Below, in pieces: positions 32,945 through 41,985 of a DNA stretch of 64,000 nucleotides. The notes under the pieces were generated by a model. The model had not been told where the DNA came from. It saw only the letters and a list, made by a program, of their open reading frames with translations, and did no database searches. The DNA is taken from the NCBI GenBank assembly GCA_947589225.1, contig CANQBC010000001.1, forward strand, positions 62,001-126,000, written 5' to 3'. Positions within the stretch are counted from its first letter, which is position 1. Each line of letters opens with the position of its first letter. Position numbers and translations under genes: made by a program. Source of the stretch: an uncultured Oscillospiraceae bacterium (GTDB taxonomy: Bacteria; Bacillota; Clostridia; Oscillospirales; Oscillospiraceae).

Positions 32945-34690
32945 ATGAACCTTATTGACGAGGCGAAAAAAGAGATAGAGGCGCTTTTGAACGGCGCCTC
33001 AGAGAGGGCCGCCCAAAAGGGGACGCTCCCCGCCGGCGTCACTCTGCGGGGAAGCGTGGAGATCCCCAAGGACGTCTCCTTCGGCGACTACGCATCCTCC
33101 TCGGCCATGGCGGCGGCGCGGGATATGCGCATGCCCCCCCGGAAGATCGCCGAGGCGCTTGTGGCCGAGCTGGATCTCAGGGACACATACTTTGAGAGCG
33201 TCAGCATCGCCGGCGCGGGCTTCATAAACTTCCGCCTGGGGAAACGCTGGTACGGCGACGTGCTACGCGCCGTGGAGCGCGAGGGTTCGGCCTACGGCGC
33301 CTCGGATATGGGACACGGCGAAAAGGTCATGGTGGAGTTCGTCTCCGCCAACCCCACGGGCCCCATGCACATGGGCAACGCCCGGGGCGGCGTGCTGGGG
33401 GACACCCTGGCAAACGTTTTGAAGCTCACGGGGTACGACGTGTGGAAGGAGTTCTACGTCAACGACGCCGGCAATCAGGTGCATAAATTTGCCGTCAGCA
33501 TCTACGCCCGGGCCATGCAGGAGAAGTTCGGGGAGGACAGCTTCCCCTTCCCGGAGGACGGCTACCACGGCGACGACATCCGGGAGCTTGCCCGGGGCTT
33601 TCTGGAGACGGCCCCCATGTTCCCGGAGGGCGCGGACGAGGAGGCGTGGCTTGACGCCATGGCCGAATACGGCCTTGCGCGGAACATCCCGAAGATGAAA
33701 TCCGACCTTCAAAAATACGGCATCGAGTACGACGAGTGGTTTTTGGAATCCTCCCTCCACAGCTCCGGCTACGTGGCGGAGACCGTGGAGATCCTGGCCA
33801 AAAACGGCTGGACCTACGAAAAGGAGGGGGCGCTCTGGCTCAGGACCGCCGAGCTCCTGCGCCGAAAGTACGTCTCCGAGGGCAAGGCCCCCGAGGAGGC
33901 CGGGAAGCTTGACCTGAAGGACGACGTCCTCCGGCGCGCCAACGGGTTTTACACCTACTTCGCCGCCGACATCGCCTACCACCGCAATAAGATCGAAAAG
34001 CGCGGCTTCTCCAGGGTCATCAACGTCTGGGGCGCGGACCATCACGGCCATGTGGCAAGATTGCAGGCCGCCGTGGACGGCCTGGGGCTGGAGGGCTCGA
34101 AGCGCATCGAGATCGTCCTGATGCAGCTGGTCAACCTCCTCCAGGACGGCCAGCCCGTCCGTATGTCCAAGCGCACCGGCAAGGCCATCGCCTTGAACGA
34201 CCTTTTGGACGAAATCAGCGTGGACGCGGCGCGCTTTTATTTTAACAGCCGCGTCTCCACAAGCCCCCTGGACTTTGACCTGGATCTGGCCGTGCGGCAG
34301 GACAGCGAGAACCCCGTCTACTACGTCCAGTACGCCCACGCCCGCATCTGCACCCTCCGCTCCATGCTTGCCGCCGAGGGGTATGAGGTGAAGCCGGCCG
34401 CTCAGGTGCGCCTCGACCTTCTCACCGACGAGACGGAGACGGCCCTTATCAAGCAGCTCTCCGCCTACCCGGAGGAGATCAAGCTCGCCGCCCGCGACCT
34501 GGATCCCAGCCGCGTAAACCGCTATCTTGTGGAGCTGGCGGCGAAATTCCACCGGTTCTACAACACCTGCCGCGTCAAGGGCGAGCCGGAGGAGCTGCTG
34601 AACGCCCGCCTGAAGCTGGCCGACACCGTCCGCGCCGTCCTGGAAAACGGCCTCGCCGTTCTGGGCGCCTCCGCGCCGGAGAAGATGTGA
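32945..34690 (+). CDS. argS: Arginyl-tRNA synthetase
   Basis: 581 residues, class I synthetase charging tRNA-Arg. The N-terminal Add-1 domain (1-110) is followed by the HIGH-type motif ANPTGPMHMGNARGG (near 135-149), then catalytic and KMSK motifs (VRMSKRTGKAIAL near 404-416), and the anticodon-binding helical domain (DPSRVNRYLVELAAKFHRFY to the C-terminus). The length is typical. The ATG at 32945 follows AAAGGATCTGCGG. It ends the murI-DUF1934-argS operon. Confidence 0.97.
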   Translation: MNLIDEAKKEIEALLNGASERAAQKGTLPAGVTLRGSVEIPKDVSFGDYASSSAMAAARDMRMPPRKIAEALVAELDLRDTYFESVSIAGAGFINFRLGKRWYGDVLRAVEREGSAYGASDMGHGEKVMVEFVSANPTGPMHMGNARGGVLGDTLANVLKLTGYDVWKEFYVNDAGNQVHKFAVSIYARAMQEKFGEDSFPFPEDGYHGDDIRELARGFLETAPMFPEGADEEAWLDAMAEYGLARNIPKMKSDLQKYGIEYDEWFLESSLHSSGYVAETVEILAKNGWTYEKEGALWLRTAELLRRKYVSEGKAPEEAGKLDLKDDVLRRANGFYTYFAADIAYHRNKIEKRGFSRVINVWGADHHGHVARLQAAVDGLGLEGSKRIEIVLMQLVNLLQDGQPVRMSKRTGKAIALNDLLDEISVDAARFYFNSRVSTSPLDFDLDLAVRQDSENPVYYVQYAHARICTLRSMLAAEGYEVKPAAQVRLDLLTDETETALIKQLSAYPEEIKLAARDLDPSRVNRYLVELAAKFHRFYNTCRVKGEPEELLNARLKLADTVRAVLENGLAVLGASAPEKM

Positions 34691-34725
34691 CGCCGCGCAA
34701 ACGCGCATGAAAGGAGCGCCGGACG

Positions 34726-35202
34726 ATGCGAATGCTCTTTAAACAGCGATTTTTCTCCTGGTTTGACAGCTACGACATCTATGACGAGGCCGGCGGCGTG
34801 CTCTACACCGTGCGCGGCCAGCTCAGCTGGGGCCACTGCCTGAAGATCTTCGACCAATATGACAGGGAGGCCGGCACGGTGAAGGAGCGGGTGCTGACGC
34901 TCCTGCCCAGGTTCGAGCTGTATCTGGGGGACAACTATTTGGGCTGCGTAAGCCGCGAGTTCTCCTTTTTCCACCCCCGCTACAACATCGACTGCAACGG
35001 CTGGCATGTGGAGGGCGATTTCATGGAGTGGGACTACACCGTCACCGACAGCGGCGGCGCGCCTGTCGCCTCCGTCTCCAAGGAGATCCTGCACTGGACG
35101 GACACCTACGTCATCGACGTGCGCGACCCACGGGACGCCCTTATGGCGCTGATGCTGGTGCTGGCCATCGACGCGGAAAAATGCTCGCGCTCCAACGGCT
35201 GA
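34726..35202 (+). CDS. LURP-one-related (Tubby-like fold) protein
   Basis: 158 residues starting MRMLFKQRFFSWFDSYDIYD. The repeated short beta-strand pattern (YDEAGGVLYTVRGQLSWGHC, LKIFDQYDREAGTVKERVLT, FELYLGDNYLGCVSREFSFF, YNIDCNGWHVEGDFMEWDYT, ASVSKEILHWTDTYVIDV) matches the LOR/YxjI family, a 12-stranded barrel around one helix. It is probably cytoplasmic or peripherally membrane-bound. No enzymatic role is known. AAAGGAGCG precedes the ATG. It lies 35 bases after argS and could be transcribed with it. Confidence 0.85.
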   Translation: MRMLFKQRFFSWFDSYDIYDEAGGVLYTVRGQLSWGHCLKIFDQYDREAGTVKERVLTLLPRFELYLGDNYLGCVSREFSFFHPRYNIDCNGWHVEGDFMEWDYTVTDSGGAPVASVSKEILHWTDTYVIDVRDPRDALMALMLVLAIDAEKCSRSNG

Positions 35203-35257
35203 GGCCGCCGGAGCCGTCCTTTTCATAAAATATACTGAATCGAAAAGAGGGTTTACC

Positions 35258-36541
35258 ATGAGCGAACAGGGAATCGGGACAAAATGCGTCCAGGCCGGCT
35301 ACACGCCGGGCAACGGGGAGCCGAGACAGATCCCCATTATCCAGTCCACCACCTTTAAATACGCCACCTCCGAGCAGATGGGCAGGCTTTTCGACCTGGA
35401 GGAGTCCGGCTACTTCTACACCCGCCTCCAGAACCCCACCAACGACATGGTGGCGGCGAAGATCGCGGCCCTGGAGGGCGGCACGGCGGCCATGCTCACC
35501 AGCTCCGGCCAGGCGGCCAACTTCTACGCGGTTTTCAACATCGCCTCCTGCGGCGACCACGTTGTGGCCAGCTCCACCATCTACGGCGGCACCTACAACC
35601 TCTTTCACGTCACCATGCGCAAGATGGGCGTGGACTTCACCTTCGTCTCCCCGGACTGCACCGAGGAAGAGCTGAACGCCGCGTTCCGGCCCAACACAAA
35701 GGCCGTCTTCGGCGAGACCATCGCCAACCCCGCCCTCACGGTGCTGGACATCGAGAAATTCGCCCGCGCCGCCCACGCCCACGGCGTGCCCCTCATCGTG
35801 GACAACACCTTTGCAACGCCCGTCAACTGCCGCCCCTTTGCGTGGGGCGCGGACATCGTCACCCACTCCACCACAAAATACATGGACGGCCACGGGGCCG
35901 GCGTGGGCGGGGCCATCGTGGACTCCGGCAAATTCGACTGGCTGGCCCACGCGGACAAGTTCCCCGGCCTCACCACCCCGGACGACAGCTACCACGGCGT
36001 CACCTATGCGGAGAAATTCGGCCTGGGAGGGGCCTTCATCACCAAGTGCACCGCTCAGCTCATGCGGGACTTCGGCTCCATCCAGTCCCCCCAGAACGCC
36101 TTCATTTTGAACCTGGGGCTGGAGAGCCTTCACGTGCGGATGCCCCGCCACTGCGAAAACGCCCTGGCCGTGGCGAAATTCCTGAAAGACCACCCCAAGA
36201 TAAGCTTTGTTATCTACCCCGGCCTTGAGGGGGACAAATATCACAGCCTCGCCATGAAATATATGCCCCACGGCACCTGCGGGGTGGTGAGCTTCGGCTT
36301 CAAGGGCGGACGCGCCGCCGCCGAGGAGTTCATGAAGCACTTAAAGCTGGGGGCCATCGAGACCCACGTGGCCGACGCCCGGACCTGCTGTCTCCACCCG
36401 GCCTCCGCCACCCACCGGCAGATGAACGACCAGGAGCTGGTGGCCGCCGGCATCACCCCCGACCTTGTGCGTATGTCCTGCGGGCTGGAGGACGCCGCCG
36501 ACCTTGTAGCCGACATCGCCCAGGCCCTTGAAAAGGTGTAA
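35258..36541 (+). CDS. O-acetylhomoserine sulfhydrylase (aminocarboxypropyltransferase)
   Basis: 427 residues, a PLP enzyme of the Cys/Met metabolism family that forms homocysteine from O-acetylhomoserine and sulfide. PLP is bound by Lys207 in HSTTKYMDGHG. TSSGQAANFYAVFNI, YGGTYNLFHVTMRKMGVDFT and VDNTFATPVNCRPFAWGADI fit the MetY subgroup, as does the YFYTRLQNPTNDMVAAKIAA substrate loop. It stands alone with GAGGGTTTACC before the ATG and a strong terminator after. The 55-base upstream gap is too short for a SAM or T-box riboswitch, so regulation is not evident. Confidence 0.93.
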   Translation: MSEQGIGTKCVQAGYTPGNGEPRQIPIIQSTTFKYATSEQMGRLFDLEESGYFYTRLQNPTNDMVAAKIAALEGGTAAMLTSSGQAANFYAVFNIASCGDHVVASSTIYGGTYNLFHVTMRKMGVDFTFVSPDCTEEELNAAFRPNTKAVFGETIANPALTVLDIEKFARAAHAHGVPLIVDNTFATPVNCRPFAWGADIVTHSTTKYMDGHGAGVGGAIVDSGKFDWLAHADKFPGLTTPDDSYHGVTYAEKFGLGGAFITKCTAQLMRDFGSIQSPQNAFILNLGLESLHVRMPRHCENALAVAKFLKDHPKISFVIYPGLEGDKYHSLAMKYMPHGTCGVVSFGFKGGRAAAEEFMKHLKLGAIETHVADARTCCLHPASATHRQMNDQELVAAGITPDLVRMSCGLEDAADLVADIAQALEKV

Positions 36542-36560
36542 ACCGAATAATCCTTATGAT

Positions 36561-36593
36561 ACCGTCTCCCTTGCGGGAGACGGTGTTTTTTTG
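36561..36593 (+). terminator. Rho-independent terminator after O-acetylhomoserine sulfhydrylase
   Basis: ACCGTCTCCC-TTGC-GGGAGACGGT followed by GTTTTTTTG, 20 bases past the stop. Confidence 0.88.
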
Positions 36594-36706
36594 TTCCGTT
36601 TTCCCTTATTATAAAAACCATAAATTTTTATTATCTCATATTTCTTTGAAAAAGTCAAGGAAATGGAAATTCCTGTTAAAGACACGGCAAAAACACACGC
36701 CAATGG

Positions 36707-36770
36707 CAGGGCGGGGGAAAAGGTGCGTCAACCGGCGCGTTTTCCCGCGAAACGTCCCCCCTCCGCCCTG
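36707..36770 (+). promoter_or_regulatory. Structured leader of the S-layer protein mRNA
   Basis: CAGGGCGG (36707-36714) pairs with CCGCCCTG (36763-36770), closing inner complementarity GGGAAAA/TTTTCCC. It ends 50 bases before the start codon. Long structured leaders that stabilise mRNA are known for S-layer genes; that role is inferred. No promoter in the AT-rich 36590-36690 region was convincing enough to call. Confidence 0.4.
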
Positions 36771-36819
36771 AAAAGTGACTGGAAATTCTCCCCAGTTGTT
36801 TCTAAGGAGGAAACACTAC

Positions 36820-39516
36820 ATGAAGACTCTGAAGAAGACCCTGTGCCTGGTCTTGGCTGTCATCATGGCGGTTGGCGTTCTCGTCCTCCCGGCTGCTGCC
36901 GCGGACGACGACGCCTTCACCGATGCGGCGAAGATCAAGCCCGAGTACCGTCAGGCGGTTGACGTACTCAACCTGTTGGAGGTGCTCCAAGGCAACCCCG
37001 ACGGGAGCTTTGCCCCCCAGGGGACCCTTACCCGCGCGCAGGGCGTCGCGATCGCTGTTCGCATCGTGCTTAAGCCCGACGCCGCCGGCGACCTCCCCAG
37101 AACCGCTACCGGCTTCACCGATGTCCCCGCCAAGAACTGGGCTTCCGGTGTTATCGGCTATGCCCACGAGGCCAAGATCGTCACCGGAAACCCTGACGGA
37201 AGCTTTGCTCCCGAGGGCCTTTTGACCCGCGACCAGTTCGCCAAAATGCTGCTGGTTGCCATGGGCATCAACGGCAATTACACCGGCACCTATTGGCAGA
37301 CCAACGTCTACGTCAAAGCCCGTGAGGCCGGACTCCTTTCCGGACTTAACGGCGTCAGCGGCAACGACCTTCTCACCCGTGAGGAGGCCGCCCAGATGGC
37401 CCTGAATGCCATTTACAATGAGCGCGCGGTCACCGTTTGGAACGACAAGACCCAGACCTGGGAGATCGCCGATGGCGGCGAGACCCAGAGCGGCAAATAT
37501 GCTCCTCTGATCAAGACCACCTTTGGCCTTATGGATACCAACGGCGAAGACAACTTCCTTCGTCCCACGAAGGAATGGAAGTTCAAGAACAGCGACGAGG
37601 CTGTTCTGACTGTCCCTGTTGTTCCCGTAAAGTCCTACGACGGCACCTTCAACGGCAACGCCGCCAAGGAGCTGAAACTGACCAAGGATAATGTGGAGCT
37701 CATCTATAACGGTACAAAGGTAACCTCCGAGATCACCTTTGATGATAACGCGTCCACGGGCCTCTGGATCAACAAGACCACCGGCATCAACGGCTATGAG
37801 GTCAGCGTTTATAACAACCCCGACTACAGGGATGCCGACGGGAAAATCGTTTCGGGTGAGAAACCCTATCTCGTAGTTATCCGTGAGGCGTATGTGGCCC
37901 AGGTCGGCTCCACCGCCAAGAACGGCGACATCAAATTTACGGTTTACGCGCCCGATAAGACCGGCGGCAAGGAATTCACCGTTGTCGATACGGACGACAT
38001 CTATGAATCCATCGCCGCGTTTGACGAGGACGAATATGTCGCCGTTTATCCCGGCAAAGACTGGGAGACCGGTAGCACGAACGACGAAGACCTTCTCGAG
38101 GTTGCTCCTCTGGAGGCTGAGACCGTCACCATCAAGAGGATCGACGATAATCAGAACAAGAATACCCTCTCCACCGTCACCACCACCGCCGGCAGAACTT
38201 TCAATGTCAATCAGAAGGCCGTAATGACGAAGGACGGTTCCACGATCTCCGCGAAGCTCATGGGCGCTGACAAGGATCTCTCCGTCGGCGTCGCCACCCT
38301 GTACACCCTCAACGGCAAGATCCTGTTCGTGGATCAGAGCTCGAAGGTCGAGAGCTCCGTGGTTGCCGGCTACGGCTACATGTTCGACTTCAAGCAGGTC
38401 CCCCACACCGAGAAGGACGACTGGGCCAGCGAAGGCGGCACCACCGGCGATGAAAAGTACGATTTCTATGCCCGTATCCTCAAGACGGACGGCGAGACCC
38501 TGGAGGCCAAGATCGCGGTCGACCAGACAAAGATCGAGTCGGCGAGCTATAAAGCGACAATAAAAACAAAGGGCGTTGGTGAGCTCGTTCACTACAAACT
38601 TGGTGAAGACGATGTTTACACTGTGACTCCTGTCACGGGCCATGAAGCGGGCGCCAGCAACAAGCTGGAGATCAGCACCAACAAGTCCGAGGCCAAGCTC
38701 CCCGGCGCTTCCTCGAGCCACAGCGTTGCTTTCTCCGGTAAGACCGTGTTCTTCGTTGTCACCACCGATGATGACAAGCAGAACTACAAGGTCACCTCAA
38801 GCCTTTACAACATCTATGACATCCCCAATTTCTCCGACGATAAGGGCTATGTCGCGGCCGCGAAGGCTCTTGGTGACAAGGGCGTCAACGGCGGAGCCGT
38901 GAGCGAGTCTACCACCGATTTGGCTTCTGTCGTCCTGATCCGTGACGCCAAGAAGACCGAGGTCAAGTCCACCGGCTTCCACTTTGTGGTGGGCAATCCC
39001 AACGCCACCAAGGTTCGCCTGCTGCTTGACGAGAATGATGCGTCCAAGTACATCGAGTACTATGTGTACAACGCCGTGATCGACGGCAAGCTCACCACCG
39101 TGAAGGTCCAGGCTGGCGTTTCAGATCTGGGAACCGGCGATGGGACTACAGCTGCTCCCTCCAATGAAACGAATCTTGAGGGTATCAAGTTTGTCAAGGA
39201 TCCCGTTGTTGACGACAACGGCATCATCACTAAATGGGGTACCGATCTGTCGTCTGCCAGTACGGATGAGACGGTCGTTGCCACGGCGGTGACCAAGGTC
39301 GTTGACGACCACACCAAGCTCACCGTGAGCGGCGGCCAGGAGGACTACCTCGTTTCCGCGGCCTTCTCCGTGGCCTTTGAGTACAACACGGATGACGGCT
39401 CTCTCAAGGAGATCGCTCTGAAGGATATTGAGGATAGCAATGGTAATCACTATGGTGTCCGTAACGACTCCCACACCATCGTATACTCCCTCTTCCTCCA
39501 GGCTTCTGAGGACTGA
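36820..39516 (+). CDS. Large S-layer-type surface protein with N-terminal SLH domains
   Basis: 898 residues. The ATG at 36820 follows AAGGAGG; an upstream in-frame start at 36775 lacks a site. The signal peptide (MKTLKKTLCLVLAVIMAVGV, cleavage after AAA) is followed by SLH repeats (FTDAAKIKPEYRQAVDVLNL ... LQGNPDGSFAPQGTLTRAQ; GFTDVPAKNWASGVIGYAHE ... VTGNPDGSFAPEGLLTRDQF; and a partial third, about 140-210) that bind cell-wall polymer. The rest (about 215-898) is Thr/Val/Asp/Lys-rich beta-type sequence of no recognised family, as usual for S-layer lattice regions. Codon choice is more biased than in neighbours, suggesting high expression. It is likely a main surface-layer protein, or one of several SLH proteins. 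Confidence 0.88.
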   Translation: MKTLKKTLCLVLAVIMAVGVLVLPAAAADDDAFTDAAKIKPEYRQAVDVLNLLEVLQGNPDGSFAPQGTLTRAQGVAIAVRIVLKPDAAGDLPRTATGFTDVPAKNWASGVIGYAHEAKIVTGNPDGSFAPEGLLTRDQFAKMLLVAMGINGNYTGTYWQTNVYVKAREAGLLSGLNGVSGNDLLTREEAAQMALNAIYNERAVTVWNDKTQTWEIADGGETQSGKYAPLIKTTFGLMDTNGEDNFLRPTKEWKFKNSDEAVLTVPVVPVKSYDGTFNGNAAKELKLTKDNVELIYNGTKVTSEITFDDNASTGLWINKTTGINGYEVSVYNNPDYRDADGKIVSGEKPYLVVIREAYVAQVGSTAKNGDIKFTVYAPDKTGGKEFTVVDTDDIYESIAAFDEDEYVAVYPGKDWETGSTNDEDLLEVAPLEAETVTIKRIDDNQNKNTLSTVTTTAGRTFNVNQKAVMTKDGSTISAKLMGADKDLSVGVATLYTLNGKILFVDQSSKVESSVVAGYGYMFDFKQVPHTEKDDWASEGGTTGDEKYDFYARILKTDGETLEAKIAVDQTKIESASYKATIKTKGVGELVHYKLGEDDVYTVTPVTGHEAGASNKLEISTNKSEAKLPGASSSHSVAFSGKTVFFVVTTDDDKQNYKVTSSLYNIYDIPNFSDDKGYVAAAKALGDKGVNGGAVSESTTDLASVVLIRDAKKTEVKSTGFHFVVGNPNATKVRLLLDENDASKYIEYYVYNAVIDGKLTTVKVQAGVSDLGTGDGTTAAPSNETNLEGIKFVKDPVVDDNGIITKWGTDLSSASTDETVVATAVTKVVDDHTKLTVSGGQEDYLVSAAFSVAFEYNTDDGSLKEIALKDIEDSNGNHYGVRNDSHTIVYSLFLQASED

Positions 39517-39551
39517 TCCCACCCGCGCAATGTAAAACCCCATAGCAGTTT

Positions 39552-39585
39552 CCGCCCCCGGGCCTCTGCCCGGGGGCGGTTTTTG
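39552..39585 (+). terminator. Rho-independent terminator of the S-layer-type gene
   Basis: CCGCCCCCGGGC-CTCT-GCCCGGGGGCGG followed by TTTTTG, 35 bases after the stop. Confidence 0.92.
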
Positions 39586-39794
39586 CCCTTCATACCTCTC
39601 CGGAGCGGGGGGATCCGCGCCCGATAGGACGCCGGCGGCGTGTCTTATTCGTGCCTTAAAGGGGCCTGCCGCGTGCGCGGCGGATAAAACGCCTTTATCT
39701 GGAAGCATCGGGGGGATTTTGTTGAAACAAAACGGCCATTTTTGGCCATTCGTTATTCAATGATACAAGCTTTCGTTCGCGGGCTCTTTCGGGC
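39586..39794. other. No gene recognised
   Basis: Only short shadow frames are present. The palindromic GGCCATTTTTGGCC (39732-39745) is the one notable feature. Confidence 0.5.
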
Positions 39795-39823
39795 TTGACT
39801 ATGATTTTTCGGTGCAATATAAT
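39795..39823 (+). promoter_or_regulatory. Promoter of the purine operon
   Basis: TTGACT (39795-39800) and TATAAT (39818-39823) with a 17-base spacer. The leader to purE is about 110 bases with GC-rich self-complementary stretches (GGCGGC...GCCGCC near 39849-39866). I looked for purine riboswitch core motifs and did not find them. Confidence 0.8.
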
Positions 39824-39938
39824 AATCGTAGAACAGTATCAGAGTTGGCGGCCGGCGCGCCGCCGGGCGGAGAAACCGGGCATTTTATCACATGACGCGG
39901 GGAGCTTCGCCTTTCTCTTTTTAAGGATGGTGAGATTA

Positions 39939-40433
39939 ATGAAAAAAGTTGGGATCCTCATGGGCAGCGCCAGCGACCTGCCTGTGGTGGAGAAGGCGTT
40001 CGCCACGCTCAAGGAGTACGGCGTACCCTATGAGGCACACGTCTACTCGGCCCACCGCACGCCCGTGGAGGCGCGGGACTTCGCGCTGAGCGCCCGGGAG
40101 CGCGGCTTCGGCGTCCTCATCTGCGCCGCCGGTATGGCCGCGCACCTGGCGGGCGCCGTGGCGGCGAACACTACCCTGCCGGTGATCGGCATTCCCTGTA
40201 AGTCCAGCGTTCTGGACGGCATGGACGCCCTTTTGTCCACGGTGATGATGCCCCCCGGCATCCCCGTGGCCACGGTGGCCGTCAACGGCGCGCAGAACGC
40301 CGCCCTGCTGGCCGTGGAGATCCTGGCCGTCAGCGACGGGACGCTGGCCGCGAAGTTGGACGCCGCCCGCGCGGCCGGCGCGGAGAAGGTGCTGAGGGCG
40401 GACGCGGAGCTTCAGGCCGACCTCAACGGCTGA
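39939..40433 (+). CDS. purE: N5-carboxyaminoimidazole ribonucleotide mutase
   Basis: 164 residues. PurE rearranges N5-CAIR to CAIR in purine synthesis. [20 protein letters not shown] carries the phosphate-binding SxSD motif. YSAHRTP holds the catalytic His, and [20 protein letters not shown] and [20 protein letters not shown] match class I PurE. The ATG at 39939 follows AAGGATGGTGAG; an in-frame ATG four codons earlier would leave no room for the SD. It is the first gene of the purine operon. No purK is present, so N5-CAIR synthetase must be elsewhere or bypassed. Confidence 0.95.
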   Translation: MKKVGILMGSASDLPVVEKAFATLKEYGVPYEAHVYSAHRTPVEARDFALSARERGFGVLICAAGMAAHLAGAVAANTTLPVIGIPCKSSVLDGMDALLSTVMMPPGIPVATVAVNGAQNAALLAVEILAVSDGTLAAKLDAARAAGAEKVLRADAELQADLNG

Positions 40434-40454
40434 CCCGGCCCGCGCCGGAACCGC

Positions 40455-40518
40455 GCCCTCCCCGCGGGGGAGGGCATTCACAGGACAATCCCCGTTTAAA
40501 ACGAGGCCCGAACGGGCC
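40455..40518 (+). other. Hairpins between purE and purF
   Basis: GCCCTCCCC (40455-40463) pairs with GGGGAGGGC (40467-40475), and GGCCCG-AA-CGGGCC follows at 40505-40518, just before the purF SD. Neither has a T-run. They could tune readthrough or translation of purF. Confidence 0.4.
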
Positions 40519-40544
40519 GAACATTGAAGTCAGGAGTACGATAT

Positions 40545-41969
40545 ATGGGTGGATTTTTTGGCGTAACAAGCAGGAAAAACGCGGTGTGGGACGTGTTCTT
40601 CGGCACCGACTACCACTCCCACCTGGGCACCCGCCGGGGCGGCATGGCCGCGTGGAACCCGGAGGACGGGATCCAGCGGGAGATCCACAACATCGAGAAC
40701 ACCCCCTTCCGCACCAAATTCGAGGGGGACGCCTCGGAGCTGCACGGCCCCAGCTGCATCGGCTGTATCTCCGACACCGACCCCCAGCCCCTGCTCATCC
40801 GCTCTCATCTGGGTACCTACGCCATCAGCATGGTGGGCATCATCCGCAACCAGGACGAGCTCAGCGAGCGCTTTCTGGACGCCACCTACGGCCACTTCGA
40901 GGCCATGGGCGGCGGACGTGTCAACCAGTGCGAGCTGGTGGCGGCCCTCATCAACCAGCAGCGCACCTTTGAGGACGGCATCCGCTTCGCCCAGGAGAAG
41001 ATCGAGGGCACCGTGTCCCTGCTGATCCTCACCGACCGGGGCGAGATGATCGCCGCCCGGGACAAACTGGGCAGGCTCCCCATTATCATCGGCAAAAACG
41101 ACGAGGGGTACTGCGTCAGCTTTGAGTCCTTCGCCTTTGAAAAGCTGGGCTACTCCTACGTGCGGGATCTGGGGCCGGCGGAGATCTGCCGCGTCACCGC
41201 CGGCGGGTGGGAGACCATCGGCAAGGCGGGGGAGAAGATGAGGATCTGCACCTTCCTGTGGACTTACTACGGCTACCCCAACTCCCGCTACGAGGGAAGC
41301 AACGTGGAGGTCAGCCGCGGCCGCAACGGGCGGCTCATGGCAAAATACGACCGGGAGCACCATGGGATCCCCGACGTGGATTACGTCTGCGGCGTGCCCG
41401 ACTCCGGCGTGGGCCACGCCATCGGCTACTCCAACGAGTCCGGCATCGACTACGCCCGGCCTTTTATCAAATACACCCCCACCTGGCCCCGCTCCTTCAT
41501 GCCTTACCGGCAGGAGATCCGTAACCAGGTGGCGAAAATGAAGCTTATCCCGGTTCATGAGCTCATCGAGGGCAAAAAGCTCCTCTTTGTGGACGACTCC
41601 ATCGTGCGCGGCACGCAGCTTGCCGGGACCGTGGACTTCCTGCGCAACAACGGCGCGAAGGAGCTCCATATGCGCTCCGCCTGCCCGCCCATCATGTATG
41701 GGTGCAAGTATTTGAATTTCTCCCGATCCACCAGCGAAATGGAACTGATAGCCCGCCGCACCATGCAGGAGCTGGAGGGCGACGAGGGCTTTTCCCACGC
41801 CGACGAGTACGTGGACGGCACCACGGCGCGGGGAAAGGCCATGCGGGAGCACATCTGCAAAACTCTGAAATTTGACTCCCTGGAGTATCAGACGCTGGAC
41901 GGGACGCTTTCCGCCATCGGAATCGATAAATGCAAGCTCTGCACATATTGTTGGAATGGCGAAGAATAA
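40545..41969 (+). CDS. purF: Amidophosphoribosyltransferase family protein lacking the N-terminal Cys nucleophile
   Basis: 474 residues, the family that makes phosphoribosylamine from PRPP. The ATG at 40545 follows CAGGAG. The class II glutaminase domain begins MGGFFGVTSRKNAVWDVFFG. The Cys2 nucleophile of ordinary PurF (MCGIxG) is replaced by Gly, though HSHLGTRRGGMA and later domain motifs are kept. The phosphoribosyltransferase domain is intact (PRPP motif LLFVDDSIVRGTQ, D350-D351), and the iron-sulfur-type cysteines include CKLCTYCW at the end. It occupies the normal purF place in the operon. Activity may use free ammonia or a separate glutaminase; the sequence does not decide this. Confidence 0.9.
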   Translation: MGGFFGVTSRKNAVWDVFFGTDYHSHLGTRRGGMAAWNPEDGIQREIHNIENTPFRTKFEGDASELHGPSCIGCISDTDPQPLLIRSHLGTYAISMVGIIRNQDELSERFLDATYGHFEAMGGGRVNQCELVAALINQQRTFEDGIRFAQEKIEGTVSLLILTDRGEMIAARDKLGRLPIIIGKNDEGYCVSFESFAFEKLGYSYVRDLGPAEICRVTAGGWETIGKAGEKMRICTFLWTYYGYPNSRYEGSNVEVSRGRNGRLMAKYDREHHGIPDVDYVCGVPDSGVGHAIGYSNESGIDYARPFIKYTPTWPRSFMPYRQEIRNQVAKMKLIPVHELIEGKKLLFVDDSIVRGTQLAGTVDFLRNNGAKELHMRSACPPIMYGCKYLNFSRSTSEMELIARRTMQELEGDEGFSHADEYVDGTTARGKAMREHICKTLKFDSLEYQTLDGTLSAIGIDKCKLCTYCWNGEE

Positions 41970-41985
41970 GGAGGGAGCTTAAAGT

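Noticed and set aside
39824-39938. Purine riboswitch in the purE leader
   Set aside because: The conserved three-way-junction core and loop motifs are not present.
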